Source: Streptomyces parvus (lineage in GTDB: Bacteria > Actinomycetota > Actinomycetes > Streptomycetales > Streptomycetaceae). From it: a stretch of 64,000 nucleotides of DNA. The number at the start of each line of letters is the position of its first letter. Position 1 is the first letter of the stretch. Shown piece after piece: positions 1 through 7,695 of the stretch. The DNA lies in assembly GCF_032121415.1 (NCBI RefSeq), contig NZ_CP135079.1:6572001-6636000 (forward strand), given 5' to 3'. The translations under genes were made by a program, and so were the position numbers. Below the pieces are notes generated by a model. That model saw only the letters and a program-made list of their open reading frames with translations, searched no databases and had not been told where the DNA came from.

Positions 1-566
1 GCGGGGACTTCCTCGGGGCGCTGATCGCCGGCGGAGCCTTCGCCGCGTTCCTGTCCACCGCCTCCGGGCTCACCATGGCCGTCGCCGGGGTCATCACCCA
101 GGACGTCCTGCCCTCGCGCGGGGTACGCCACTTCCGGCTCGCCACCGTCCTCGCCATCGCCGTGCCGCTCGCCGGCTCCCTCCTGGTGAGCCGGGTGCCG
201 GTGGCCGACGCGGTGGGCATGGCCTTCGCCGTCTCCGCCTCCTCCTTCTGCCCGCTGCTCGTCCTCGGCATCTGGTGGCGGCGCCTCACCCCGCCCGGAG
301 CCGTCGCGGGACTCCTGCTCGGCGGCGGGTCCGCGCTCCTTGCCGTGGCCATCACCGTCAGCGGCGCCGTACGTCCACCGGGCTGGCCCCACGCCCTGCT
401 CGCCTGGCCTGCCGTCTGGTCCGTCCCCGTGGGCTTCCTCGCGATGATCCTCGTCTCGCTCGCCACCCCGGGGCGCATCCCCACGGGCACCAATGCCGCG
501 ATGACCCGCTTCCACCTCCCCGAAGCCCTCTCCTCGGCGCGGGCCGCAGCGGGGAGAGAGCGATGA
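1..566 (+). CDS. Sodium:solute symporter family protein, C-terminal part (5' end outside window)
   Basis: The open frame enters from the left edge of the window, so the start codon is not present. The visible 188 or so residues contain at least four hydrophobic segments separated by short loops, with the GIWWRR..PPGA loop that is typical near the end of SSF (solute:sodium symporter, acetate/ActP-like) proteins. The protein would import a small organic solute such as a carboxylate using the sodium gradient. The stop codon overlaps the ATG of the next gene (ATGA), so the two are translationally coupled. A symporter next to a LytS-type kinase is a known actinobacterial arrangement, usually with a LytTR regulator and a DUF485 protein upstream. 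The substrate cannot be read from this fragment. Confidence 0.75.
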   Translation, partial: GDFLGALIAGGAFAAFLSTASGLTMAVAGVITQDVLPSRGVRHFRLATVLAIAVPLAGSLLVSRVPVADAVGMAFAVSASSFCPLLVLGIWWRRLTPPGAVAGLLLGGGSALLAVAITVSGAVRPPGWPHALLAWPAVWSVPVGFLAMILVSLATPGRIPTGTNAAMTRFHLPEALSSARAAAGRER

Positions 567-1753
567 CCGGGGCCGCGGTCGCGGTGGTCGTCGTCCTCGC
601 CGCGCTGCTGCTCGGCGCAGGCTATCTGCTGGGCCGCCGCACCGCCCGTCCGGTGCGCCCCAGCGATGTCGGCACGCCCGTCGAGCACGCCACCTTCGAG
701 ACCCTGCACACCGCGTCGCTGGCCGCCCCGCCGCTGCGGTCCGGGCTCACCGAGGAGAGCGCCCGGCGGGCCGCCCGCAGGCTGCGCTCCCTCCTCGGCA
801 CCGACGCCCTCTGCCTCACCGACCGGGAGCGGGTGCTGGTCTGGGACGGTGCCGGGCACCACCACGGCAAGGAGGTGATGGAGCATCTGAAGGTGCTGCT
901 CGACAACGGCCGCGACACCGCCTTCGACAGTGGCTGCGGTGACCTCGACTGCCCGCTGCGCTGGGCCGTCGCCGTCCCGCTCACCGTCGAGAACCGGGTC
1001 CTGGGCGCGCTCGTCGCCTACGCCCCGCGTGAGTCGGCGGTGCTGGCCCGGGCCGCGGGGGAGGTGGCGCGCTGGGTCTGCGTCCAGCTGGAACTGGCCG
1101 AGCTGGACCGCTCCCGTACGCAGCTGATCGAGGCCGAGATCAAGGCGCTACGGGCGCAGATCTCCCCGCACTTCATCTTCAACTCGCTTGCCGCCATCGC
1201 CTCGTTCGTCCGCACCGACCCCGAGCAAGCCCGTGAACTGCTCTTGGAATTCGCTGACTTCACCCGCTACTCGTTCCGCCGGCATGGGGAGTTCACCACC
1301 CTGGCGGACGAACTGCACTCCATCGACCAGTACTTGGCCCTCGTCCGCGCCCGCTTCGGTGAACGCCTCGCTGTGACCCTCCAGGTCGCCCCCGAGGTGC
1401 TGCCGGTCGCGCTGCCGTTCCTGTGTCTCCAGCCGCTGGTGGAGAACGCCGTCAAGCACGGCCTCGAAGGGGCGGTCACCCGCAGCCGGATCACCATCAG
1501 CGCCCTGGACGCCGGATCGGAGGCCGAGGTGGTCATCGAGGACGACGGGACGGGGATGGACCCCGAGCGGCTGCGGCAGATCCTGCGCGGCGAGGGCGAC
1601 GCCTCCACCGGCATCGGCCTGCTCAACGTCGACGAGCGGCTGCGCCAGGTCTACGGGGACGACTACGGGCTCGTCATCGAGACCGGGCTCGGGGCGGGCA
1701 TGAAGGTCACGCTGCGGCTGCCCAAGTACCGCGCCGGGGTGCACGGTTCCTGA
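563..1753 (+). CDS. LytS/YehU-type sensor histidine kinase with GAF-like domain
   Basis: A 396-residue membrane-anchored sensor kinase. Residues 3-24 form a single N-terminal transmembrane helix. Residues about 60-180 look like a GAF sensory domain with several His and Cys residues (HHH at 99-101; C125, C130). The His_kinase core follows: phospho-acceptor H203 in the motif SPHFIFNSL, an N-box with VENAVKHG around N295, and a G-box GIGLLNV near the end. The ATG overlaps the stop of the symporter gene, so the kinase probably responds to the symporter or its substrate. Its partner should be a LytTR response regulator, which is not in the window and probably lies upstream. The cysteines could suggest a redox or metal input, but that is only inference. 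Confidence 0.85.
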   Translation: MTGAAVAVVVVLAALLLGAGYLLGRRTARPVRPSDVGTPVEHATFETLHTASLAAPPLRSGLTEESARRAARRLRSLLGTDALCLTDRERVLVWDGAGHHHGKEVMEHLKVLLDNGRDTAFDSGCGDLDCPLRWAVAVPLTVENRVLGALVAYAPRESAVLARAAGEVARWVCVQLELAELDRSRTQLIEAEIKALRAQISPHFIFNSLAAIASFVRTDPEQARELLLEFADFTRYSFRRHGEFTTLADELHSIDQYLALVRARFGERLAVTLQVAPEVLPVALPFLCLQPLVENAVKHGLEGAVTRSRITISALDAGSEAEVVIEDDGTGMDPERLRQILRGEGDASTGIGLLNVDERLRQVYGDDYGLVIETGLGAGMKVTLRLPKYRAGVHGS

Positions 1754-1770
1754 CCCCACCCGGCGCGGGC

Positions 1771-2289
1771 TCAGCACAGATGGACGGCCAGATGCCCCAG
1801 TGGCAGACCCAACTGCCAGGCGGGCGTCCAGATGCGGACCTCCTGGTCGCCGCCCGCCGCGCCGGCCGCGGCCTCCCAGGGGGCGGGGCCGATCGCGTCC
1901 AGGTCCGCCGCGAGCAGTTCGGTCTCCTCCAGCCAGCGCCAGGCCGCTCGGGCCAGCGCCAGATCGGGGTCGCCGGGGTCGGCGCACCGCTCCGCCTGCG
2001 CCAGCCGCTCGCATATCCAGCTGCGCCAGGTGCCCTCGTACGCCGTGAGCACGCGCAGTTCGTCGACCCGCGGCTCGGGCAGGGCCCGCAGGGCGGGCGC
2101 GTCCCGGGGAAACTCGCACAGGAACATCGTCAGAGCCAGGGCGTCCCGCCCCGCCCGGAACTCCAGCGTCGTCGGCTCCATCAGATCGCCGGTCCGCAGC
2201 AGCTCGTCGGCCAGACACTCGGTGGTCAGCCAGGTCATCGGCACCCGGAGCCCGTTCCCACCGGCCTCATCCGTATCCTCGGGACGCAT
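1771..2289 (-). CDS. Hypothetical protein, acidic, Trp-rich
   Basis: A 172-residue soluble protein that I do not recognise. The ATG at 2289 is chosen because a GAGG-type ribosome binding site lies just upstream; the frame stays open to 2328 but without better signals. It is rich in Glu, Asp, Leu and Trp, has no signal peptide or membrane segment, and contains no obvious catalytic motif. Predicted features are mostly helical. It is convergent with the LytS-type kinase gene (17 bases between stops) and points away from the ECF sigma gene. No function is proposed. Confidence 0.6.
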   Translation of the reverse strand: MRPEDTDEAGGNGLRVPMTWLTTECLADELLRTGDLMEPTTLEFRAGRDALALTMFLCEFPRDAPALRALPEPRVDELRVLTAYEGTWRSWICERLAQAERCADPGDPDLALARAAWRWLEETELLAADLDAIGPAPWEAAAGAAGGDQEVRIWTPAWQLGLPLGHLAVHLC

Positions 2290-2401
2290 CCCGTCTCGCC
2301 TCTTTCCTTGCTCGGTACCGGGCTTCACGCAGCATTGAACCGGGGGCGGACGCCCCGCGTGGGCAGAAGGGGAGGATCGCCCAGGAGATGCGAGGCTGCG
2401 A

Positions 2402-2599
2402 ATGAGTGCCGACCCCGGCGACGACCCGCATGTGCGCCTGCTGCTGGGTGCGTACGTCCTGGACGCCCTGGACGCCGAGGAGACCTGCCGCGTCGCCCGT
2501 CACCTCCAGGTCTGCGACGGCTGCGCCCGGGTCTATGCGGAGGTGGCCGAGGCCGCCGGCCTGCTGGCGCTGCTCCGGGCGGAGGACCTGCGGGAGTAG
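2402..2599 (+). CDS. Small zinc-finger anti-sigma-like protein (zf-HC2 type), no membrane segment
   Basis: A 65-residue protein whose centre reads R-H-L-x2-C-x2-C (HLQVCDGC, residues about 38-45), the H-x3-C-x2-C signature of zinc-binding anti-sigma domains, preceded by the usual LLGAYVLDALDAEE helix. Canonical members continue into a linker and a transmembrane helix; this one stops after the zinc finger, so it is either a stand-alone cytosolic anti-sigma domain or a truncated gene. It converges on the ECF sigma gene and their 3' ends overlap by 67 bases. In known systems such proteins sequester their cognate sigma factor. The pairing with that sigma is inferred from position, and the opposite orientation is unusual for co-expressed sigma/anti-sigma pairs. 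Confidence 0.6.
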   Translation: MSADPGDDPHVRLLLGAYVLDALDAEETCRVARHLQVCDGCARVYAEVAEAAGLLALLRAEDLRE

Positions 2600-3105
2600 C
2601 CGGGCAGTGTGCGCGCGAGGACCCGCAGAGCGTAGTACGAACGGGACTTGACGGTCCCCGCCGGGATCCCGAGCACCTCGGCGGTCTCACCGACGCTCAG
2701 CCCGCGGAAGTAGATCTGCACCAGCACCGCGCGGTGCTCGGGGCTCAGCGTGCGGACCGCCTCCCGGACGTCCAGGGTGCGCACGGCGCGGTCCGCGGTG
2801 TCCAGGGCGTCCGGGGTGCTCTCCAGCACCGTGTCGCTGACCTCGACGGGGCGGGCCTGGCGGGAGCGCCGCGCGTCGATGGCGAGGCGGCGGCCGACGG
2901 TGAACAGCCACGGCCGCATCGAGTCGTAGGGCGCGTCGAACGCCTCGGGGTGCTGCCAGGCACGGACGAGCGTCTCCTGCACCAGGTCCTCGGCCCGCTG
3001 TCGGTCCCCGAAGGTGAGACCGAGGAGGAAGTGGAACAGGGCGGGGCCGTGTTCCCGCTGCATCTCCGCCAGGGTCCGTTCGTCGGTCGTCGTGGTGGTC
3101 TTCAT
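2533..3105 (-). CDS. ECF-type RNA polymerase sigma factor
   Basis: A 190-residue sigma-70 family protein of the extracytoplasmic-function group. Region 2 spans about residues 18-80 (RAEDLVQETLVRAW, then PWLFTVGRRLAIDARR); region 4 spans about 115-165 (SPEHRAVL, then GLSVGETAEVLGIPAGTVKSR, the DNA-binding helix-turn-helix). The homologous part ends near residue 170; the last 20 residues are Ser/Arg/Ala-rich and are encoded opposite the zinc-finger gene, so they may be a non-conserved tail. The ATG at 3105 has a GAGAGG ribosome binding site. A short palindrome (CCGAA-N4-TTCGG) lies about 60 bases upstream and could be part of the promoter. Target genes are unknown; the neighbouring zinc-finger protein is the candidate antagonist. 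Confidence 0.88.
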   Translation of the reverse strand: MKTTTTTDERTLAEMQREHGPALFHFLLGLTFGDRQRAEDLVQETLVRAWQHPEAFDAPYDSMRPWLFTVGRRLAIDARRSRQARPVEVSDTVLESTPDALDTADRAVRTLDVREAVRTLSPEHRAVLVQIYFRGLSVGETAEVLGIPAGTVKSRSYYALRVLARTLPGYSRRSSARSSASRPAASATSA

Positions 3106-3334
3106 GAACGTCCTCTCCCGCCGAGGCCCCTGACGGCCGCGTTGCCGACTGGCGTATCCGAACGCATTCGGCGGCGTGGGAACAGGCGGTGCACCGAGGC
3201 GTGCGACGAGCGGTCGCTCAGTGCGGCGAATGGTGCGGTGAACGGTCGAGGGGCCGTCGGGGTCGGCCGGTACGACCAGTTCAGCTAGGTATGCGGCAAT
3301 GCTCCTTGCTTATACGATATGAAAATCTGTGTAG

Positions 3335-3356
3335 TCGGATGGTCGTAATCATCCGA
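3335..3356. promoter_or_regulatory. Inverted repeat upstream of the capA-like gene
   Basis: TCGGATG, 8 spacer bases, then CATCCGA forms a perfect 7-base inverted repeat ending 16 bases before the ATG at 3373. It sits in an unusually AT-rich stretch (about 3293-3350) for this genome, which is where a promoter would be expected. The repeat may be an operator; no regulator is identified. Confidence 0.35.
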
Positions 3357-3372
3357 ACATGGAGTCGAGCAG

Positions 3373-4569
3373 ATGACGCAGCGCATCCGACCGGGCACCG
3401 TGGCCGCCATCGCCCTCCTGCTCGCCGCGGCCACCGGCTGCACCGGGCACCAGCCCCCGACCCCCGCGCCGAGCGGACCGCCCGCCGCCCGGGGCGCGGG
3501 CAGCCAGGGCGCCGACGGGCCCCGCCCGTTCACGCTCCTCGCCGCGGGCGACGTCCTGCCGCACTCCTCGGTCATCGAACAGGCCGCCGCCGACGCGGGC
3601 GGCGCCGGCTACGACTTCGCCCCGATGCTGGCCGGGGTCGCCCCGGTCGTCTCCGGCGCGGACCTGGCGTTCTGTCATATGGAGACCGTGTACGGGAAGG
3701 AGGGCGGACCCTACACCGGATACCCGAGCTTCAAGTCGCCCCCCGAGATCGCCACCGCCCTGCGCACCACCGGGTTCGACTCCTGTTCCACCGCCTCCAA
3801 CCACACCCTCGACGACGGGGCCGAGGGGGTCCGGCGCACCCTCGACGCCCTGGACGAGGCGGGCATCCGGCACGCCGGTTCCGCCCGCACCGCCGCCGAG
3901 GCCGCCCGGCCCACCATCCTGCCCGCCGGACCGGGGAAGGGTGCGGCCAAGGTCGCCCACCTCGCGTACACCTACGGCACCAACGACATCCCGCTGCCCG
4001 CCGGCCGGCCCTGGACGGTCGACGTCACCGACGAGCGGAAGATCGTCGCGGAGGCCAGGGCGGCCCGCCGGGCCGGCGCCGACATCGTCGTCCTCTCCGC
4101 CCACTGGGGCACCGAATGGCAGGACGAGCCCGACGCGCAGCAACGGGAGCTCGCCGAACGGCTCACCGCCTCCACCGACGAGGGCCGCCCCGACATCGAC
4201 CTCATCATCGGCACCCACGCCCATGTGCCCCAGGCGTACGAGAAGGTCAACGGCACCTGGGTGGTCTACGGCATGGGCGACCAGATCGCCGGAGCGATGA
4301 TCAACTACGAGGGTGCCCAGGACCCGCGCGGCAACCAGAGCTCGATGGGCCGCTTCACCTTCGCACCGCCCGCCGAACCGGGTGAGCGCTGGAAGGTGAA
4401 GAAGGCGGAGTTCGTCCCGCAGTGGTACGACACCGTCACCGGCCGCGCCGTCAACCTCAACGCCTCCCTCGACGAAGGGGCCGAGCATCTGCGCGAGGTC
4501 CGCGACCGTATCCGTACCGTCGTCCTCGGCCGGGGAGCGGACGAGGACGGGCTCCTCATGGGCAAGTAG
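3373..4569 (+). CDS. CapA-family (PGA_cap) lipoprotein, metallophosphatase fold
   Basis: A 398-residue secreted lipoprotein: a short basic N-terminus, a hydrophobic stretch and a lipobox ending at C23 (AAATGC), then a Pro/Ala-rich linker. The rest matches the CapA/PgsA family (poly-gamma-glutamate capsule protein, a calcineurin-like phosphoesterase fold): an early GDVLPH segment, a later ASNHTLDDG metal-binding loop, and HWGTEW and IIGTHAHVPQ segments near residues 240 and 280. CapA proteins take part in poly-gamma-glutamate export in Bacillus; in Streptomyces the substrate is unknown and no capBC genes are nearby. An inverted repeat lies in its promoter region. It converges on the universal stress gene with 16 bases between stops. 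Confidence 0.82.
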   Translation: MTQRIRPGTVAAIALLLAAATGCTGHQPPTPAPSGPPAARGAGSQGADGPRPFTLLAAGDVLPHSSVIEQAAADAGGAGYDFAPMLAGVAPVVSGADLAFCHMETVYGKEGGPYTGYPSFKSPPEIATALRTTGFDSCSTASNHTLDDGAEGVRRTLDALDEAGIRHAGSARTAAEAARPTILPAGPGKGAAKVAHLAYTYGTNDIPLPAGRPWTVDVTDERKIVAEARAARRAGADIVVLSAHWGTEWQDEPDAQQRELAERLTASTDEGRPDIDLIIGTHAHVPQAYEKVNGTWVVYGMGDQIAGAMINYEGAQDPRGNQSSMGRFTFAPPAEPGERWKVKKAEFVPQWYDTVTGRAVNLNASLDEGAEHLREVRDRIRTVVLGRGADEDGLLMGK

Positions 4570-4585
4570 CGGTCGTGGGCGGGCC

Positions 4586-5047
4586 CTACGGCACCACGGT
4601 GACCGGCCAGCGCCCCGCCTTCACCAGGCGTACCGCCACCGAACCGATGAAGCGGTGCCCGGCCGACTCCGAGGCCCCGACCACCACCGCGTCCGCCTTC
4701 AGCTCGTCGGCCGCCGTCACCAGCCCGTTGTACGGGTCGCCCCGGAAGGTGTGGAACTCCCAGCGCACGTCCCACGCGTCCCTGAAGCGCTCCGTCGCCT
4801 CCCGGATCTCGGAGACCAGGGCGTCCGCGACCTCCCCCGTGGCATCGCCGACCGGTACGCCCAGGGCGGCGCCCGCCGTCATGACCGGCTGGACGTACAC
4901 CAGGGCCAGCACGGCCTTCTGCCGACGGGCCAGACCGGCGGCGTAGGCCGCCGCGCGCATCGACGAATCGGAGCCGTCGAGCCCCGCGACGATCACCTTG
5001 GGGCCGTCCGTACCGCGTTCGAACTGATGAGGCTGCTGCTCTGTCAC
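4586..5047 (-). CDS. Universal stress protein (UspA family)
   Basis: A 153-residue cytoplasmic protein with one Usp domain. It begins with a beta strand leading into VIVAGLDGSDSSMRAAAYAA, where the aspartate contacts nucleotide in the family, and ends with a glycine-containing loop (VVGAS..., IGSVAVRLV) followed by the usual WPVTVVP strand. The ATP-binding G-x2-G-x9-G-S pattern is only partly kept (G124 and GS at 135-136), so nucleotide binding is uncertain. The start is taken as GTG at 5047; the frame is open well beyond it but upstream residues look non-coding. It is divergent from the polysaccharide deacetylase gene. Role: general stress survival, target unknown. Confidence 0.85.
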   Translation of the reverse strand: MTEQQPHQFERGTDGPKVIVAGLDGSDSSMRAAAYAAGLARRQKAVLALVYVQPVMTAGAALGVPVGDATGEVADALVSEIREATERFRDAWDVRWEFHTFRGDPYNGLVTAADELKADAVVVGASESAGHRFIGSVAVRLVKAGRWPVTVVP

Positions 5048-5200
5048 GGCTCCGAGGCTATCGGCTCGTCGGGAGAGGGAGCGGCCGGGCCGTCGGCCGA
5101 CCTCCAGCGAATATGAACATACTGCGTCGATCGGGTGCAAAACGGTCGGCATGCGGTGTCGACGGCCGGGGCGGGCGTCCGGCCGTGCGAGCAGTTGGCC

Positions 5201-6052
5201 ATGACACGTGATCACACCGGACCCGAGCGCCGCACCCTGCTGAGGATCGCCCTCGGCCTCGGAACCGCCGCCGCCGTGCACCTGGTCGTCGCCGATCCGG
5301 CGTCGACGCCCGGCCGCCCCGCCCGCACCGCGGGGACCCCGCCCGCCGCGGCCGCCGGGCCTCCGGCGAACGTGCGGGGCCGGCCCTCCCCGTACCGGCT
5401 CGACCCCATGACCGCGGGCACCCCGGCCCGGTTCCGGCCGGCCAGGCCGCCCGTACGCACCCGGCCCTTCGAGCGCCTTCCCGACCTCGGGCACTCGATG
5501 GTCCTCAGCTTCGACGACGGCCCCGACCCGCTGTACACCCCGGACATCCTGGCCACCCTGCGCGAACACGGGGTCCGCGCGATGTTCTTCGTCTGCGGCG
5601 AGATGGCCGTCGGCAACCCGGACCTGCTGCGCGAGATGGCCGACGACGGGCATGTGGTGGGCAACCACTCCTGGTCCCACCCGCTGATCCCGAAGCTCTC
5701 CCGCCCCGCGATCCGCGACGAGCTGGGGCGTACCAGCGACGTGGTGGAGCGGGTGCTCGGCGCCCCGCCGCTGTGGTACCGCGCCCCCTACGGCGCGTGG
5801 AACCGCAACTCCTTCGAGATCGGGGCCGAGTTGGGCATGGAGCCGATGGCCTGGACCGTGGACACTCTCGACTGGAAGGAGCCCGGAACCGGCACGATCG
5901 TCCGCCGGGTGCTGGACGGCGCGGCGCCCGGCGTCGTCGTCCTCTCGCACGACGCGGGCGGCGACCGCTCGCAGAGTGTCGCCGCCCTGCGCCGCTATCT
6001 CCCCCGGCTGCTGGCAGCGGGATACCGCATCACCGTGCCGCACCGCGTCTGA
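5201..6052 (+). CDS. Secreted polysaccharide deacetylase (CE4/NodB family)
   Basis: A 283-residue exported enzyme. The N-terminus has a twin arginine (R10-R11) followed by a hydrophobic helix, consistent with Tat or Sec export, then a Pro/Ala-rich linker. The NodB domain covers about residues 95-280 and carries all five family motifs: SFDDGPD (D105 catalytic base, D106 metal), HSWSH (H156 and H160, metal), RAPYG (R194), DTLDW near 221-225, and LSH (H250). It should remove N-acetyl groups from a cell-wall polysaccharide such as peptidoglycan or chitin-like glycan. The start ATG at 5201 was chosen because the twin-arginine follows it; no strong ribosome binding site is seen. It converges on the sortase gene across a perfect 39-base hairpin. 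Confidence 0.88.
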   Translation: MTRDHTGPERRTLLRIALGLGTAAAVHLVVADPASTPGRPARTAGTPPAAAAGPPANVRGRPSPYRLDPMTAGTPARFRPARPPVRTRPFERLPDLGHSMVLSFDDGPDPLYTPDILATLREHGVRAMFFVCGEMAVGNPDLLREMADDGHVVGNHSWSHPLIPKLSRPAIRDELGRTSDVVERVLGAPPLWYRAPYGAWNRNSFEIGAELGMEPMAWTVDTLDWKEPGTGTIVRRVLDGAAPGVVVLSHDAGGDRSQSVAALRRYLPRLLAAGYRITVPHRV

Positions 6053-6064
6053 GCGGGCGCGCGG

Positions 6065-6103
6065 ATGGTGGTGTCCCCGGCGGACCGCCGGGGACACCAC
6101 CAT
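6065..6103. terminator. Strong hairpin, probably a bidirectional terminator
   Basis: A perfect palindrome of two 19-base arms around a single base: left arm from 6065 to 6083, right arm from 6085 to 6103. It lies between the convergent stops of the deacetylase (6052) and the sortase (6119). No T-tract follows, as is common in streptomycetes. Confidence 0.7.
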
Positions 6104-6118
6104 GGGGGGCGCGTTCGG

Positions 6119-6781
6119 TCAGCGGGTGTCGACGAGCCGGGCGAAGACCACCACGTTGCCGTCGTAGCCGCCCGCCTTGGAGTAGCCCCCGCCGCAGGTG
6201 ATCACGCGCAGCTCCGCATGGCCGGTGTCGCCGTAGACCCGGGGGCCGGGGAAGTCGTTCTTGGCGAAGACCTCCACCCCGTACACCTCGAAGATCCCGA
6301 CCCGGCCGTCGTAGCGGGAGACCTCGACGCGGTGCCCCTTCTGGAGGGAGCCGAGGCCGTAGAAGACCGCGGGCCCGGACATGTTGTCGACATGGCCGAC
6401 GACCACGGCGGTGCCCCGCTGGCCGGGGGCGATGCCGTTCTGGTACCAGCCGGCGAGGTTGGGGTCCTCGGCGGGCGGGGCGTCGATCCACCCGTTGGCG
6501 TCCAGGTTGACGTCGATGATCGGCGCGTCCACGTCGATGGAGCCGATCTTCACCCGGGAGGCGGGGGCGTACGGCAGCGGCTGCACCGGCTCGCCCTCCA
6601 CCGGCGGGCCCGGGGCGTCCTTGCTCAGATCTAGCGAGGCGGCGGCCGCGGGCTGCGGCGGGCCGGCCTCCGAGAACTCCGTGCCGTTGCGCATGAGAGC
6701 GAGGCCGCTGAGCATCACCAGAGCGATCGCACCCCATGGCACCCGTCTGGTCCGCTCGCCCCCGGTGTAGTCCCGGCCCAT
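6119..6781 (-). CDS. Class F sortase
   Basis: A 220-residue membrane-anchored cysteine transpeptidase. An N-terminal transmembrane helix (about residues 14-31) is followed by an extracellular linker and the sortase barrel. The catalytic triad is visible: H130 in VVVGHVD, C196 in VITCGGG, and R215 near the end. The TCGGG form and short length are typical of class F enzymes of actinobacteria. Sortases cleave a C-terminal sorting signal and join the protein to the cell wall. The gene is divergent, across a 339-base region, from a small secreted protein with an unusual tripartite tail that lacks LPXTG; that protein and the similar one at 7696 are the obvious candidate clients, by position only. 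Its transcript ends at the 6065-6103 hairpin. Confidence 0.9.
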   Translation of the reverse strand: MGRDYTGGERTRRVPWGAIALVMLSGLALMRNGTEFSEAGPPQPAAAASLDLSKDAPGPPVEGEPVQPLPYAPASRVKIGSIDVDAPIIDVNLDANGWIDAPPAEDPNLAGWYQNGIAPGQRGTAVVVGHVDNMSGPAVFYGLGSLQKGHRVEVSRYDGRVGIFEVYGVEVFAKNDFPGPRVYGDTGHAELRVITCGGGYSKAGGYDGNVVVFARLVDTR

Positions 6782-7120
6782 GGTTCTCCCTTCGTCGCGA
6801 CGCTGTGAACGTTAAGGGCGTCGCGCCGGGGCGGCGATCAGGGAGAGGCGAACGGGTGGCGGCGGGACCGGTCCCCGGTGGGTGCCCCTGATGGCTGACT
6901 GCCCATCGGAGTAATGAGCAGATAAAAGTTCTGACGGCCCGTGACCTGCGGCTCTGTCAGATCGCGAGCTGCTCGCACGGCGTGTCGCGTCATCAAGGTG
7001 GAGCAGTGCCGAAGTGCGAGGCACTCATCGGCTGGTGAGTGTTCGTCATGGGAGACGTTCTCGTCGATCCAGCTCCGGGGGAACAGCCCCCGGGGGCGTT
7101 TCCCGCTGGAGGTTCACACG
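6782..7120. other. Divergent intergenic region between sortase and secreted protein
   Basis: A 339-base region with no convincing gene. It must hold the promoters for both flanking genes. The stretch near 6900-6935 is locally AT-richer. At its right end a CCGGGGG / CCCCCGG hairpin (7075-7093) lies just upstream of the ribosome binding site of the gene at 7121. Confidence 0.6.
7075..7093 (+). promoter_or_regulatory. Leader hairpin before the secreted-protein gene
   Basis: CCGGGGG (7075-7081), loop AACAG, CCCCCGG (7087-7093): a perfect 7-base stem about 28 bases before the ATG at 7121 and 14 bases before its GGAGG site. It could stabilise the mRNA or affect translation; this is inference. Confidence 0.3.
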
Positions 7121-7603
7121 ATGCGTGCTTCACGCGCTCTCGCGGTCACCGCGACCGCCTTCGCGGCCGTCGGGCTCGCGGCCCCCATGGCCGCCGCCAC
7201 CAACGGCCCGGTCAACGTCGCCGTCAACCCTCAGTCCGTCCACCAGGGTGGCACGGTGAAGATCACCGCGCAGGGCTGCGGCCACGGCGGCAAGGTCTGG
7301 TCGAACGCGTTCCCGACGACCACCCTCTCCGCGGGTGACGGCACCAACTACGCCCACGCCCGGGTCCGGGACAACACGACCCCGGGGCAGTACCACCTGT
7401 CCGTGAAGTGCAACGACAACAACCGGATCGCGACGCGCCAGTTCACCGTGCTCGCCGGCAACGGCGCGCAGGGCGGGCTCGGCGGCTCGATGGGCCCGAG
7501 CTCCGTCGAGATGCAGGTCGGCGGCGGTCTGGTGGCGGCTGCGGCCGTCGGTGGCGCGGTCTTCCTCGTCCGGCGCCGGCGGACGAGCCATGCGGCGTTC
7601 TAA
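7121..7603 (+). CDS. Small secreted protein with GGLGGS-TM-Arg C-terminal signal
   Basis: A 160-residue exported protein. The ATG at 7121 follows a clear GGAGG. Residues 1-27 are a Sec signal peptide (cleavage near AAA-TNG). The mature part, about 30-112, looks like one beta-rich Ig-like domain with two cysteines (C53, C97) that may form a disulfide. The C-terminus has three parts: GGLGGS at 118-123, a hydrophobic stretch at about 133-150, and RRRR at 151-154. This is the layout of a sortase sorting signal but without LPXTG. The convergent gene at 7696 has the same tail with nearly the same spacing. The class F sortase is encoded just upstream in the opposite direction. Function is unknown; a wall- or membrane-displayed protein is likely. 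Confidence 0.75.
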   Translation: MRASRALAVTATAFAAVGLAAPMAAATNGPVNVAVNPQSVHQGGTVKITAQGCGHGGKVWSNAFPTTTLSAGDGTNYAHARVRDNTTPGQYHLSVKCNDNNRIATRQFTVLAGNGAQGGLGGSMGPSSVEMQVGGGLVAAAAVGGAVFLVRRRRTSHAAF

Positions 7604-7635
7604 GGCGTCGAACCTCCCGCCCGGCCCGATACGCC

Positions 7636-7670
7636 CGTCGCCCCGAGTCCTGGATCAGGACCCGGGGCGA
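7636..7670. terminator. Hairpin between convergent secreted-protein genes
   Basis: Left arm 7636-7651 and right arm 7655-7670 pair over 16 bases with one mismatch and a 3-base loop. It lies between stops at 7603 and 7696 and can serve both transcripts. Confidence 0.7.
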
Positions 7671-7695
7671 CTGCCGTGCGCCGCATGCTCGCGGG

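Noticed and set aside
3320..3340. TATGAAAATCTGTG, considered as a second Zur-like site
   Set aside because: Only the left half matches; the right half of the palindrome is missing.
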